A stretch of DNA of 64,000 nucleotides. Origin: Amblyornis subalaris (Eukaryota; Chordata; Aves; Passeriformes; Ptilonorhynchidae). The DNA lies in the NCBI GenBank assembly GCA_018881555.1, contig JACAXG010000308.1, positions 1,367 through 65,366 of the forward strand. Reading direction: 5' to 3'. Position 1 is the stretch's first letter. Every line of letters begins with the position of its first letter. The notes beneath the pieces are model-generated. The model was not told the origin of the DNA, did no database searches, and saw nothing but the letters and a program-made list of their open reading frames with translations. Positions 24,967-37,926 of the stretch are shown here, piece after piece. A program made the translations under genes and the position numbers.

Positions 24967-25005
24967 ATATAATAATATAATCTACCTCATATAATAATAT
25001 AATCT
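24967..25005. repeat. AT-rich tandem duplication, 22-bp period
   Basis: ATATAATAATATAATCT occurs exactly at 24967-24983 and 24989-25005, separated by ACCTC. This is a recent-looking local duplication in AT-rich sequence. Confidence 0.85.
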
Positions 25006-25473
25006 TGTTCTTTCTTGGGCAGTCAGGTGAGAAAGATAAAAAATGAATGTTAAATACATGAGTCAGTCCAGTAAGTGTGGTCTGGAGTAGCAACGTGTTT
25101 GCATGGAACGGGCCCTTTTTGTGAAGGTGCCTGGCCACTCCTCAGTAGGGAGACTTGCCCATCTCAGCCACACAGGCCTTCCAGAAGGCTACTGATGCCA
25201 CCTACCANTGGCTCCAGCAGTGCCCAGGGTGCCAAACTGCTTTTTCGTGTCACATCAGTCGAACGTTTAACCTCTGGTTTGGCAGCAGTGACCTCTTGGA
25301 AAGGTTGTGCTGGACAACTCGGCAATAATCCAGCCTTGTACTTCACATCTAAGTGACACTGCTGCTTGCACTTAACCATTCCAGTGTTCACCTGCACATG
25401 GTACGTACATCAGCACAGCCTGTGTGAGATGTTCTCAGCAGTGGAATTTCGAGAAAATAAATATTTGTTTGTG

Positions 25474-25535
25474 TATTTGAACCGGGGACCTAACTTTGCA
25501 ATGTTGCTCCTGTAGCAAGACTATAACCAAGCCAC
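25474..25535 (-). other. tRNA-like relic (possible SINE head), minus strand
   Basis: Read on the minus strand, a B-box-like GGTTCAAATAC (complement of 25473-25483) lies about 50-60 bases after an A-box-like TGGCTTGGTTATAG (complement of 25521-25534), the order and spacing of RNA polymerase III internal promoters. The T-arm stem is not complementary on its 3' side and no tRNA acceptor stem is seen, so it is not a working tRNA gene. It may be the head of an old tRNA-derived SINE or a decayed tRNA pseudogene. Confidence 0.35.
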
Positions 25536-28500
25536 TTCCTTACTTAAGCAAGATAAACATACTCAGTTCTCTGAAATTGTGATTGTACTTTGATTTCCTG
25601 GTTTGTGGCTCTTTTTTTTCTCTCCTGTGTACAATCCCAAATAACAGCTGCATCTGGGTCTCGATTAATACCTTGATATTATGGGAAAAATATTCCCCCT
25701 CACTTTCCCAAATATGGTGCCACTATGACAGAAAACACAATGTGGGACAACTGAGCAGGACCAGGCCAAGCCCAGGCTAAGATCCTTTAACAGTGATCAA
25801 AAGCGAACACCTCAGGAAGACCTTAAGAAAAAGCCTAAAAATGCCTCAACAGCATCTAGAACATCCTAGAGCAAACAGTGCTTTTAAGTGACAGAAGCTA
25901 AAGCAGTGTGACAGTGGATTTCTGGAAGATAATTCTTTAGGAGTAAAATAGCATCGTGTCAGAACTTCTCTTGTAAGGTGGTAACAGAAATTAATTCAGT
26001 CCTCTAATCTTGGATACAATTTGGCTTTAAGAGAATAAAAATAATGATGCAAAGCTCCTTCTGCAGTTCACTTGGGCTGTTTTTTTTAAACATAGTTACT
26101 GTAAGTATTTACTGAGATTAGACAAAACTTAAGAGGTGTCAAATTGAAAATCAATACAGATGTGTTGTTATCGGTACATCTAACCAGTGGAATTACTGAG
26201 AGATAAATCAGAATGCCAGGGGGTTTTCGTGGGCATGCATAAAAGCTGCTTTAACCCACATTTGGTGCAATGCCCAATTACTGTGGCACAAAGTTAGTCC
26301 TAAATACGCTGCAAAAGGTGTGAATGCTGCCAGGGTTTGGTATGAGAGCTCTTGGATGACTTGAAGGTGTAAAGAGAGGAATTCAACTCATATCTCAACT
26401 CAGGGGGATGGACAGAAGCTGAGCCCAAATGTGGATATGTCAAAGGCAAGTTGGAGAGGGCCTTGGCAGCTTGGGATTGCAGCCAAGTAGCATTCAAACA
26501 CCTGCTTAGGAAAGGCAATTTTGTTATACTTGTAGGTTAGTACATTATTTCCTGGCACCAGTAATACCTGCATCTGTGCAGCTCGAACAGCTGTGCTCAG
26601 CATACCAATTTTTTGCAGGAGGAACAAGAGAAAAAGGATGTAGTAATGAAGAGAAGAATTAAAATGCAAAAAGCACTGATTATCTCTCCAAATAGATAAA
26701 TGTCTACTTTGTGTTGGGTTTTTCCCTGTGTTCTGAGCAAATTGTTTTCTGGTGTTAAAAGCACTTCTTTTTAGCATTAACTGTCCAGATATTTATAAAA
26801 CAGAAAAAACCTACCCTCTTCACTTTGGTACAGATTAAGCAGATGAGAGATAACCTATTTCTTGCTTCGTTATAATACAGACAGGCAGATTATTAGTTTG
26901 ATCTGAAATCTCTGACAAAATTTGCAGGTTTTTTTACTGCTTGCATTTCAGCATTTGATTCTAACACTGAAGACCACAATACTATCCAATTTTTCCAGGA
27001 GCTCGTTCAAATCCCTTAAATACCTATCGAATGTCCCCATGGTGAAAACAGAGCACAGTACCATCTTCCNCACAAAATGCCATTATGTGGTGTAATGTTG
27101 GAATTTTTTCCACTGAAGAGTGTTTTTTGTGCTTTGCTACATTCTGTTAAGTAATTGACTTCAGGGTCTGCCACTGTTTTCCCTCACTTCCACTGATGTG
27201 GGTAATCAGGAGCCCTTTGCCAGGTTTCCCAGTGACTGTATGTGACAAAACCCTTTTCAGGAGCCACGTGGAAGGGGGTAAATCCTGCTCAGGTGATGAG
27301 CACTGCTTTCCTATGAAAAACTTGCAGTTAAATTCATAATAGATGAAAATGTGTGCACAGGTTTGAAGAAGGCAAGACATCATGCTTATTTTCTCCTTCC
27401 TTTATTTTCTGTTTTACCAGAATACTTTTGCTTTGTTTGCCTGGTTAACCAGCTTTGTATTTCAGTAACTGAGTAGCATATGTACAAAGTGCAATTTTTC
27501 TTTCTAAAGTTCGTTGAATGTAACTACAGATAAAATAGATTTTTCTCAGGTTTTATCTGCAGGTAGAGAAATTTTGTGAAAACCCAAACAAGCACTGCCT
27601 GCTGTCCATGGGGGTTTGCATAAGCTATTTCAAAAGAGGAGCTGGTAATATCCCAAGTGTCTTGCTGTATCATTTTATCATTTATGCTGGTGTAGCCGAG
27701 CCAGAGCTACCAGCAATGGGAGGAGTTATGCTGTGGAATTCCCTGATAAGGTAATATTTGATGTTAGCATGTTTTGGAGGATATTCTGATATTAAGGCAA
27801 AGTCGTGTGTTGTGTCCACTTTCCCCCCACTCCCTTTTTTTGTTTTTATCAGCCAAGCACTGATTGCTGCTTGGCTAATACCCAAGCAAATTGAACTGGG
27901 GATTATAGAAGATTTTAGACTGAAAGGACTTCACAGTTCCATCTGAGTCTCTCTAGATGTTCTGTACTTTGATAATAAGGAAGGGTCCTTTAAACACACT
28001 AATCCCTAGGCTGCATGCTGCTTCTGCTAAAGAAAATGCGAACTGGGAACCCAAAAACTTGGGGACCTGTTTGCCCCCAAGATACCAGACTCCCACTTTG
28101 GAGGCNTAGGAGGAATTTCATTAAAAAATTTAGGCACGGCACAATGAGCAGATGAAGAGCAATGTGGTATAGGTAAGCAAAGAGCAGTCTGTAAGGAAGT
28201 ACTTTTCTCTATCTCTGACTGAGATTTGGCCCCTCACTTCAGAGGAAGGTTTGGGTGATCTGTTAGTGGGAACTTGAGTGTGAAAATCAAGTCAGTGTGA
28301 AGGGGAATCCTGTGTCAGAACAGTTTTATCTTACATCTCTGTTGGACAAATAAGTCTTGTTTTTGCTTAGCTCTGCTGGTAAAAGTGATCCTCTGTGTGT
28401 CTCTGTGTGGAACTACTCGTGTTTGCATCTTACACTTCTGCTGTGTTCTGTTTATTCTGTTTCACGTTAGCCTTATATAGCAAGTCTGAAATCAAGCTGG

Positions 28501-28912
28501 ACATGTGCGATTTGTAACTCCTCCAGTCAGGCGCTTCTAAGCCTTCCTCCGCATTGCCTTAAATAATTTAAAATGTTATCTTTCTCACAGGTCCCTAGCC
28601 CTGAGCAACTGAGCCTCACNGTGTTTAGACCGGCATATAAATGATCTGTTAGCTGAGCTGGGTTTTTGATAACCTGGAAAAATGACATGCTGCTGTTGGA
28701 GCTTGCACTGCAGAGCCCACGCTCCGTGGCCATGGGCTGCAACAATTCACAGCACAAGGGAATTTGCACAGAGCCTGCAACACACNTCTGCACTCGAGTG
28801 AGTTGTATTCAGCATCAGCTTTTTGCCCTGGGCAATGCTGTGCTTTGTGTACTCGCTGTCAAGTCCTACATGTGTCAATGTCCTCCGCTTGGAATACAGA
28901 AATAACTTTAAG
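25536..28912. other. Unique non-coding sequence
   Basis: No gene or transposon recognised. A small hairpin with a 7-bp CTTGGGG/CCCCAAG stem is present at 28059-28082. Ambiguous bases are at 27070 and 28106, with two more near 28620 and 28787. Confidence 0.5.
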
Positions 28913-28996
28913 GGTGACTGTGCTGGCTCAGACCAAAAGTCTGCCTAACCTCATGTCCTGCCTCTGATGGTGATCAGGAACAACTGGGAGCTTGTG
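28913..28996. mobile_element. Old interspersed repeat fragment
   Basis: The phrase GTGCTGGCTCAGACCAAAAG followed by TCTGCCTAACCTCATGTCCT and a CTCTGATGGTGATCAGGAAC end follows a repeat pattern that I know from bird and reptile DNA (a 'ctggctcagaccaaaggtct...cctgtctctgacagtggcca' type sequence). I cannot name the family; it may be an ancient CR1 or SINE. Divergence is high, so the call is tentative. Confidence 0.4.
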
Positions 28997-31900
28997 GACC
29001 TTCAGGATTACAGGAACTGTTGAGTTCCTGCTGGCTGGGTGCTGCAGTTCTTTGGTGCAAGGAGAATCTTTCATTTTTGAGGGAACTGATTTATTCTGTC
29101 CATTTATTTTTGAGTCTAAAAGGAGTTGAGAATATATAAAATTATGAGACCAGAAGGGTTGCTCTTGCCTACAAAATCTATTTCAGCTTTCTTATGAAAG
29201 TGCTTCCATTAATCCATGAATACTGTCTTTGCATCTGTGCCTTGCTCTGTATCACAGTTACATGTCTTGGACTTCAAATTGTTAAAAGAAATAAGTTACT
29301 AGATAAACATAAGACTGAAAACTATGACGGTTTCCTATAACCCATGGGATGAAGCTAAGGAATGTTTCCCCCCCAATCCCACACCTTTCTCAGCAGAATG
29401 ATCCTTGTCGCAACCTAGAGGGGGGAAAAGCTCTCTCATCCATTTGTTCTGTAGGACGTTGATGTTTCTGCTGGTTTACATCTTCGAGGAGTGGTCCCCG
29501 AGTGCTTTCACACCCACAGCTCTCTTCACCCATTGTTTCATCCTAAAGAATGAGAAGCAGAGCAGTCTGTTCATAGTCACTTCACACCCCTTACTTTGGA
29601 GAGGATCTAATTTCCTTGATTTGTCTGGTTTGTGCCAAGTTGATGTGTTAGTGTTCAATGTTATACCTGTTAGTGCATCTGATACCTTAGGTGCTCTGTG
29701 TATAAGGATTAATTTTGTTTCAGTTTTAAACTTGTGTAAGCATTATAGGTATTGTAAATTAGTATCCTTGGGCCAAAGTTGAATCTAAGGCTGAAAGTCG
29801 CTCGTGGAGCTGTGCTGGCCTGAATAAATCTACCACACCTTCAATCTTGGAGTGTTTCAGAAGCCTGTGATTGAACTACAGCTTTTGTAATGGCCATCTG
29901 TCAAAATATTATTTTACATACTACTGCAAGTGTAACGAGAATGATCATCCTTGTGCTTGTTATGGTAAACCAGAGTGTATTACAAACACAGCTCAGCCAG
30001 AATTTAACCCCCCAGTGGTGTGCTTTTACTCAGTCTCCCGCTGTTTGGCCTTTCTGGTCTCTTTGAAGTGACAATTGTTTCTTGGTATCCACTTCTTCAG
30101 GATTTTTTGTTGCTTTTATTGTTGAAGACCTGGTTGTAGGACAGTGTCTTTTCCTTGGTGAACACGGGTGCCCCAAGCAACCCCCTCCTCTCAGGGAGTG
30201 TGGAAGGACTCTTTGGGAGCTGCAGTTTTGCAACGTTGGTCTAAACAGCAAATGCACTCTGGGGCCAGATAAGAGGAATTATGTGGTTTCATGTCAGTTG
30301 AATGCTTTGGGGAAAACAGCACTTCAGATTATGCCAGGAACAACGACAGTGTCCACAGACAAGCATTGTATTATGGATCACTCTTCCTGTTGGAGCTCAT
30401 AAAATCCCTTTTCGCAGACTTCATTATGCTGAAGTCTATGTTCCTGAGTGCTGGGCTACAGTGTGTGTGTACTTCTACATACAAAAGTTGAATAATTTTG
30501 TAAGCTACTCTTTTTATAAAGAATTTAATCAGAATTTCACCTCCCACATCAACTTCTGCTCTTCTTGATGTGGATCACTTCATCTGAACACCATATTGTG
30601 CTAGAAATGAAGGTGGAATCCGGCGTAAGGACAAAGCTGCATGAAAGGCTTGGTAGACGAATCTGTGGCAAAAAAGGCTGCTGATTTTGTTGTGGGGTTT
30701 GTTTGTTCGTTTATTTGTTTATTTTTAAAATAAAATATTTCAGTATCAGTAGTGTAAAATGTCTCTATTTGATATTTCTGTCTTGTACTTCATTTTGTCA
30801 CCACAATGGTCTGTAGTGAAAATGGTTGCNTGTTGTAAGATGCAGTGATGTATTCTTTCCCTTCTCTTAATGTCTCCTAGTATTATTTGTCCAAAAAAGA
30901 AACATTTGTCTTATCCATGCCCCCTAATTCCCTGTGAATACTTAGAACAGAAGTTATCTTGGGTTGTATCCCAAAGAGCCTGCAGTAGCAGGGACTAGAC
31001 GTCATTATCAATGGATAAAAGCTCACCAAATTTTCATTATTTTAAAGAACAGCTCATCTTGAAGTGGATCTTTGCACGGGAAATGATCTTTTGCATATGG
31101 CTCTTGATATGACCTCAAAGCAAAATTCCCGCTTTGTTCCATCCACTCCTATGCCTGATGCCAAACTCTGGGATCTGTTTTGATCTACAAGATGCTGAAT
31201 AGTAAAGCAGTTCAACTCTTCTCTTGCAAGTGATGACTGCGGTAAAACTAGGACTGTATTAAAAATACATATAAATTAATTTGATCTCTTTAAAAAGTAT
31301 CTGCTGTTTTCAGCTTTTGAATTTTTCAAGTCTTCATCTGTCCATTAAGACTTGCTGGATACTATTAGTGTTTATTTGAATTTTTCCATTTCCTATTTTT
31401 TCCTTCAGGGCTGGTAATAAAACTAAGTTGCTGTCACAGTATAAGGCTGGGGTTTTATCCTGGTTTCATATCATGTAACTCTAATCCATCCTGTTGATAA
31501 AAGTAACTTCCTTTAGCCACTGCAAACTGCAGTATCGCTTTTAAGCAGATCAANTATGAAAGTGATAATCCTATGGCAGAACAGGATGTATGAGGCAATA
31601 AATTTCTCCCTGTTTCATAAACATGGAGACCTGTAACTCATCTGTTTGTGCCTTGGGAAGACATTTACTCATCTGTGGTACAANGACTTCTTTGGGAACA
31701 CTCTTACTCCGTGATGACCAAAGGAAATAATTTGCGATGAATTTTTCAGGCTTACTTTTTATTTAATTCTGATGTAGGGAGGAAAGAGCAGGCAGCACAG
31801 CACCACAAAAAGGCTTGAGCTGCAGATGCCCTCTGAGAATCCGACTGCAGGATTAGAGGAGTTCTTTGCAGGAAAGGGAGGGGAGCCTTGTGGAATGCTC

Positions 31901-34900
31901 AGTGTCCCTCCTGGCTAAAACTCTGAGTTTCAGATACAGCTGGCAGTAACTGCTCCATTTGGGTTAGATTGTGAAGAAACAGGCAATTTGTACAGAAAAC
32001 AAACTGTAAAGCTGTGCCATGGAGTAATTTTTATTCCTAAATCTTTTACATTTAGGTGTGTGGTTTTTTCTCTAATTTTTTTTTTAAATGCAGACAGCTG
32101 AAGTACGGACATTTTTTGAACTTAAAAAGCTCAACTTTTGTACTGCAGCCGCAAACTTCTCTTGCCTTAGCCACAAGTCTGATAGTGTTTGGTGTTCTCT
32201 AAATCAATAAGAAATGTGTAGAAATCTGCAGTTTATTAAATTAAGTGGCTCAGGAGGATTGGTTCTTGTGGTTTCACATAGAAATTTTGCAGAGCAAGAT
32301 AGATTACACTGAGAGGAGATAAATATTTGACAGCATTGGGTTGGAGGGGGGAGGTTATCTGGCCAGCTGGCAGAGGAAGGAGATGTGTGCTTGGTCAGGA
32401 CCAGCAGCCTTTCCTGGGCTCCCATCTGTCTGGGCGGTAACTGCAAGCTGAAAAAGCACTTTTAAACATGTGCATTGACACCTTGGGCTTGTCACTGGGG
32501 TGGCACTGCCGTCCCATTCCCAGTGGCCTAAATGAGAATTCAGAAATGCTGCAGCAGAAATAGTTCAACACTGCTTGTGTGTGTTTCAGCAGTGGGGGAA
32601 GGGAAATCACTGAACCCATGGGCTTATTGAGCCCCCAGCACAGCACTTCACCCACTGGAGGCTATTCCTGTGAGCACTGGTTAATGCTGTTCTAGCACTT
32701 AGGTGCCTGAGGAAGCTGCAGGCATAGAAGAATATTTGCAAACCTAAGTAGGGGATTTGTAATTGTTTACCTGTGTCTGAGTGTCCTAATTTGATGTCTG
32801 ATTTCTGGAGTCAGCAGACATATTGGTAGCATTAACTGTGGCAGCTCTGTAGCAGCTGACAGGCTTGGAAGCTTTCAAAAAATGTCTTAATGTTGAAGAT
32901 ATTTATAGTAATTGGTTCTCTGATAGCAAAAATGAAGTCCTCTTGTGCAGCAGTGGTAGTTTCAGGGAGTGTGATCCCATTATTAGTGGAAGCTTAGGCT
33001 GATGGCCCACCAGACCCCCCTTGGTGGGTGCCTGCCCTTTGAAGATGGGGTAAATGCACCTACTAATGAGACCCAGGTATTCTGTGCCCTCACAGGCACA
33101 ATTGCAATTGGATTGAATAATGTCATTAAGCAATTGGATTTCCTATGGATCATGCAAAGAGATAAATGGTGTACAAGCCACATCGTTATTGATTCATGCA
33201 CCATTTGCCTCTTAGCTCACTCAGAGAAACACAATTACTGCTGTTACACTTCATTTGAAAGAATTGCAACTTTTCAGCAGTGCAAACAGCTATTGTGTCT
33301 GAATTGATATTCTTCCTAGGTCAAACCTTAATGTGCTGGTTTATATTTTCCTGATTGCAACCAAACTAAACTTAAGAGGGCTGTAAAGCTATTTCTTTCC
33401 TATTATTTGTTCTCCCTCTGCTGCCCTACAAAACTACAGAGCATTTTCCAAACTCAAAACACAGCATATGCATTTCCATCATTTATATTACGCATTATTT
33501 TAATAATTGTATAAATGATTGTGCTGAATGCAGTGTTTCGCTGAATTAAGGCTAAAGATGGGGTTTAGGCTCCGTGCAGACATTTGCAATTTCCAGCACA
33601 GCAAGCAGGGAGTAATTTCTAGATGCCAACACATTTGCATGAAAATGCAAGTTTATGCCTCACAAACTCGGTTGGGCCAGAAGAGTTTTATTAGAAATAC
33701 TGGCTATCATGCATTATAGTGACTTTAAATGGCAGCAAGTGTTTAAACTGGGAATGCCTGGATGAAAGCACGTGGCAGTGCAGCTCTCTGGGTACATGCA
33801 AGGAGGAGCACTAATGGCAGCCCTGGAGAAGTGCCAGCTCGTGTGCTGGGCTGCCGACTGCTCTCAGCATTTGTCTTGCCCTGGTTTTTCTGGAGCTGAC
33901 TAAATATATGTTGCTGTCTTAAACTGGAGGAAGAGGGATGCTAGTGAAGATCCTGCTTGTTGCTATTGGTCAAGTTGAATAAGTAATGCTCTCTTCTGCA
34001 GTAATTTATATGATGTCTGAAGTGCCACAGTGTTACTCTGTGTATTAAAAATGTCACAATAATAGGTTTGCTCTAAAGTCTGTGTTTTCCAGTGGTTTTC
34101 ACTGACAAAGTAATTCTAGGGTTATTTGTATCACATATCCTATCCTACACTTATATTAAGTGTGCATCTGTGAAGGTTTATCATGGAAGAGTTGGTCTCA
34201 TTGGGAAAGCATGTCCATGTCTTNGAGCAAGATGGGTCTGAGCAGCAAGAGCTGCGAGTGCTCTTTCTTGCTGCTGATGGGGTGTTTAAGCTGCCTTTTC
34301 TGTGCTGAGTCCAAATGGCACTATAGAAATGGAAAAAGCAGCACTTTGGGACCAGCCACGGGAGCTCTCCCTCAGACAGCCACAACATTATCAGGGATGG
34401 GCCTCAAAGGTATCTTTTGGCATTAATATCAAACTCAATCCTCAAGGGAACATTGGGCTGCACTAGATTTTGAGAGCAAGTTTTCCTTTCCGAATATGAG
34501 TCATACTTGAAAATACGTCTTGTAATCAGGGAGAGAAACAGTTTTGTTCAGAAATGTTGTTCCTCTCAAATAGCAGCCACTAGGGAGGGTTTGTTTTATG
34601 CTACAGTAATTTCTCTGCTGTATTTCGTTCTGTTTCATTTACCCTCTCGAAAGAAATTTTTAGAGTGACTCATCACAGTAATAATGATTATGCAAGCAGG
34701 AGCTTTCTCTTCCTTGCAACTTGGCAAGTTTATAATCTTTAGTGGGGTTTCTCTGACATAAAGGAGGAAAAAAGCTGCGCTCTAAGTGAGCAGTGCTGGG
34801 GAGCACTGATGCTGCTGGAGGAGCCAGAACAGGGCTTAGGGCACCGGGGGTTTTGTCTCCTGAAGCTCTTTGGTCCTAGTGTAATTGAGAGAAAAGGGTA

Positions 34901-36731
34901 GTGGGTGGCTTTTCATCTTTTTATTTATCTTGTTTTAAATAAATTAGGGGGTAAAAGGCTAAAACAAACTCAGCACACAGCTTCTGGTTTGGCCAAGAGT
35001 CCTTCCCAAAAAAATTGCATGTTAAAAGCCAGGATATACAGAGATGCTNTGTGTTGGCAGAGGGCAGTGGGTTTCACCAGGGACTTTGAAAGAAGTAGAA
35101 CTGGGGTTAGGGCTAAGTGTTTGGCTCTGTTTTCACACACCCAGATTCCTCATTTTTATTATTAATAATCAAAGAAAAAGCCATGTACCACACTGTTTTC
35201 TTCAAATATTTCCACTCTGTAAAAGTCACAAAAGTTCTACTGTCTGCCAAACCTGTGACCTCTTTTTTGGCTTTGAACTCAAGGATGGAAGCACAGACCC
35301 AGCTGCAGGGTTGCAGGGCCCAAGGGTTGCATACACAACCTTGTTCCTGGATTGTCTTTGTTGATCGCTTTGTATTTTTGCTGTTTAAAAAAACTAAGCT
35401 GGTTTTTTTTATTCTAAAGAAATCACGGTGGGCAGCTCCCTGTAAGGAGATAGTTTAAGGAGATCCATCTCAAAGTCTGGAACTAGTCAGGGTCCTGCTA
35501 TTCTGTTCTCTCCCTCTTGTATTTGCAGAGATAGCTCTTGGGATGCACTGATTTCAGACCCATCTCAGCCTCCTGGGTAATTCTTTTATTGGCTCAGGGA
35601 AGGAATGATGATCTGTATGCAATGGTAGCATGCTAGTACAAACTCCAGTAATTGCACCCAAGTGTTATCTTGGAATGATGTAAAAAAGGATGTGAAAGTG
35701 CGAGGCTGGTGTAGCGTTGCAGCATGGCTGGATGGGGATGCTCAATTAGATATGCGTGCTCTAAAACTTATGTAGGGCATTTAAAAAATGTACTCTCTTG
35801 GTCATACATGTTATGCAAAATTTTTTCTGTCTCTTGAATAATTGATCAGGAAAAATCACTGCGAGGGTTCTATTTTAAAGCTGTAGAGATGAGAGAATTT
35901 TATTTATTGAGAGGCAGCAAAGTATCTGTTAACAGAATATCTGTTAACATGCAGAGTTAACAGACAACATTAAGTTGCCTTCCCGTGGAGCTGGTGTCAG
36001 CATGAAAGACCAATATCCCTCTGAGTTGTTAGTGAATTACCATTCAGATCAGCTCAGGGTGATGGACTGGGAGGGCTTTTTGATCTCCTCCAGTCCCATC
36101 TGTGATACAATCTCAGCCCCCAGAGGAGGATGTATGTCTCAAATCTGCCTGTGCTATCAGTGGGGTCACATGTCAGAGTGAGAGCCCATGATTGGAGCCA
36201 CTTGCTGTGCAAGATACCTGAGAAAAATTTCCTCCACTCTTACAAGCAGTGGAAATGAGGGATGGTGCTGGCCTTGGCAGCAAACGTGAATGCAAACCAT
36301 GTTCTGCCAAGAAATGGCCTTTGGCTGTTTATTGTTGTAGCTGGTTTTAATATCTGTATGCTGTAGATAAGTGAACCAGAATAAGGAGCNGGAAAATATT
36401 TATTTTCTGCCCCTTGAGTTTATGCAAGTAAAATCAACACAAATTGATGTGAGGGATATAGTGAATTTAAAGCTGCTGTCCAGTCCAGAAATTATTTTCA
36501 GGTGACCCACAGATAACGTGTGTTTAGTTTGTGTGCCCAGTAGCCTGGCTTTGCTTCCAAAGTCTGAGACGCTTGCCAGGGGCATTGCCCAGGATTGATG
36601 TGATTTTGTCTCATTTGCCTCACTGATTGAATTGGTTGCATTCAATTCTTTTCACTGGAATGTAGGTAGGCACAGTACATTTGCATAATGGATGTGTTAT
36701 ATAAAAACATGTCCAGCCTGAAAATGCAATG
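28997..36731. other. Unique non-coding sequence, candidate regulatory block inside
   Basis: No gene is recognised. A T/G-rich simple tract is at about 30695-30725. The block 33060-33720 is rich in homeobox-like TAAT cores and octamer-like motifs and is discussed as a conserved-element candidate. A CR1-terminus-like phrase at 36055-36110 is too diverged to call. Confidence 0.5.
33633..33650. promoter_or_regulatory. Paired octamer-like (POU) motif
   Basis: ATTTGCAT at 33633-33640 is an exact octamer, the recognition site of POU-domain factors. It is followed after three bases by an inverted partial copy, ATGCAA (33645-33650). Paired POU sites of this general form are known, but a single octamer is expected by chance in AT-rich DNA of this length, so function is only a suggestion. 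Confidence 0.3.
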
Positions 36732-36751
36732 TATATGTATATATACATATA
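36732..36751. repeat. 20-bp perfect palindrome in TA-rich microsatellite
   Basis: TATATGTATATATACATATA equals its own reverse complement. It is built of TA and TG/CA dinucleotides, so it is probably a property of the simple repeat. Confidence 0.8.
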
Positions 36752-37926
36752 TAGAGAGACATATTTTAGAAAAGAATCTCTTGTGCCTTATCTCATACTT
36801 TTCTAACTCTGTATTTAGTTGGAAATGCCTCTGTGCAAATGTGTTTGAATGCCTGCCTAACTTGCTGATGTGATTACAATAATGCTACATCCAAATAAGT
36901 TCACACATCCTTTTAAAAACTGTAATTATTTTCCTACTAATTTTAACCAGTCTCCTAGTTTTGTTGGGTTTTGGGAAAAAAAACCCCAAAACTCCACTAA
37001 ATTCCAAAGCAGCAAAACCCCCCACAACTTACCAGAGCCTGATAGTAGAGGCCTAAAGCATCTCTGTGTGTCATCGGCTTTTTTTTTATTTACGTAAAGG
37101 AAAGATTGGGTTAATGTAATTCCAGAATGGATTTCTACCAGTTTGCAGCAGTATCTCTGTGCATTAACAAGAGAAAGCCCCAAAGTATTACTGTGCTTTT
37201 AACGGCATCAATCCTGCACTGTGCTCGTTAGGGCTGCCTGTTCTCTCCCACCTCATTTGCAGAGGTTGATCCAAGTGCCCAGGCTCTGAACTCTGACTTG
37301 ATGCTCAGTGCCAAGCTGAGGTGGTTGGAGAAGAAAAATCCAGAGCCTGAGGTACTCATGGTAGGTGCATGGAAATGGGAATCCAGCAGTGATGCATGAG
37401 CTTCCCCAGCTGCCAGAAATGGGTGCCATAATGTTCTCGCTGGCACAGGCTTTTCCTGGNTCCTGCTTCTTCTCCTGCCGTGCCTGTGTATTCTGCTCAT
37501 GCTGGTGTTGGCAACTCCCTTCCAAGAAGAACAAGGGATTTTTGTCAACCTCCTATGAATTTTTTCTTAGTAAAAACCTCCAAATGTGAAAAGAAACAAA
37601 TTGATTTTNTTTTTTCCTGAGGAATATCTGAATAAATAACAGAGGTCTGGCATGTGGAGTTAGACATTTGCTCTCTGCATGGTGGCATAGCCCCCAGCAA
37701 ATTGTAGCATATGGTTATTCTGGCAAGTAAATGTGGATTTGCTGCAAAGTGCAGGTGTTGCATTGGTCCAGCACTGAGCAGAAGTGTGGAAAATGATGAG
37801 CCATGTACTGGAGGGGTTTTGATGCAAGTTTCTCACGTAAGAAGAAGGAGCCTAATGAAAGCAATGAGGTCTTTAAAACAAAATTAATGTGCCACCATAA
37901 AAAAAGTCTTTAAATTCCGTGTTGGT
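36752..37926. other. Unique non-coding sequence
   Basis: No gene or recognised repeat. T-rich and A-rich short runs only. Ambiguous bases are at 37460 and 37609. The TSD copy at 37922-37926 belongs to the LTR that follows. Confidence 0.55.

Larger units (their letters stand above)
14761..25473. other. Unique non-coding sequence, 10.7 kb
   Basis: No gene or clear transposon is recognised. Contains a strong hairpin at 17204-17229, a proline-rich but unsupported frame at 17319-17579, a GC-richer patch at 19340-19780 with ambiguous bases nearby, and an AT-rich direct repeat at 24967-25005. Minus-strand frames of 136-137 codons at 20247-20660 and 21229-21639 have no recognised homology. Confidence 0.5.

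Noticed and set aside
36040..36110. Phrase resembling a CR1 3' end
   Set aside because: The match is weak and lacks the flanking CR1 blocks that support the other copies.
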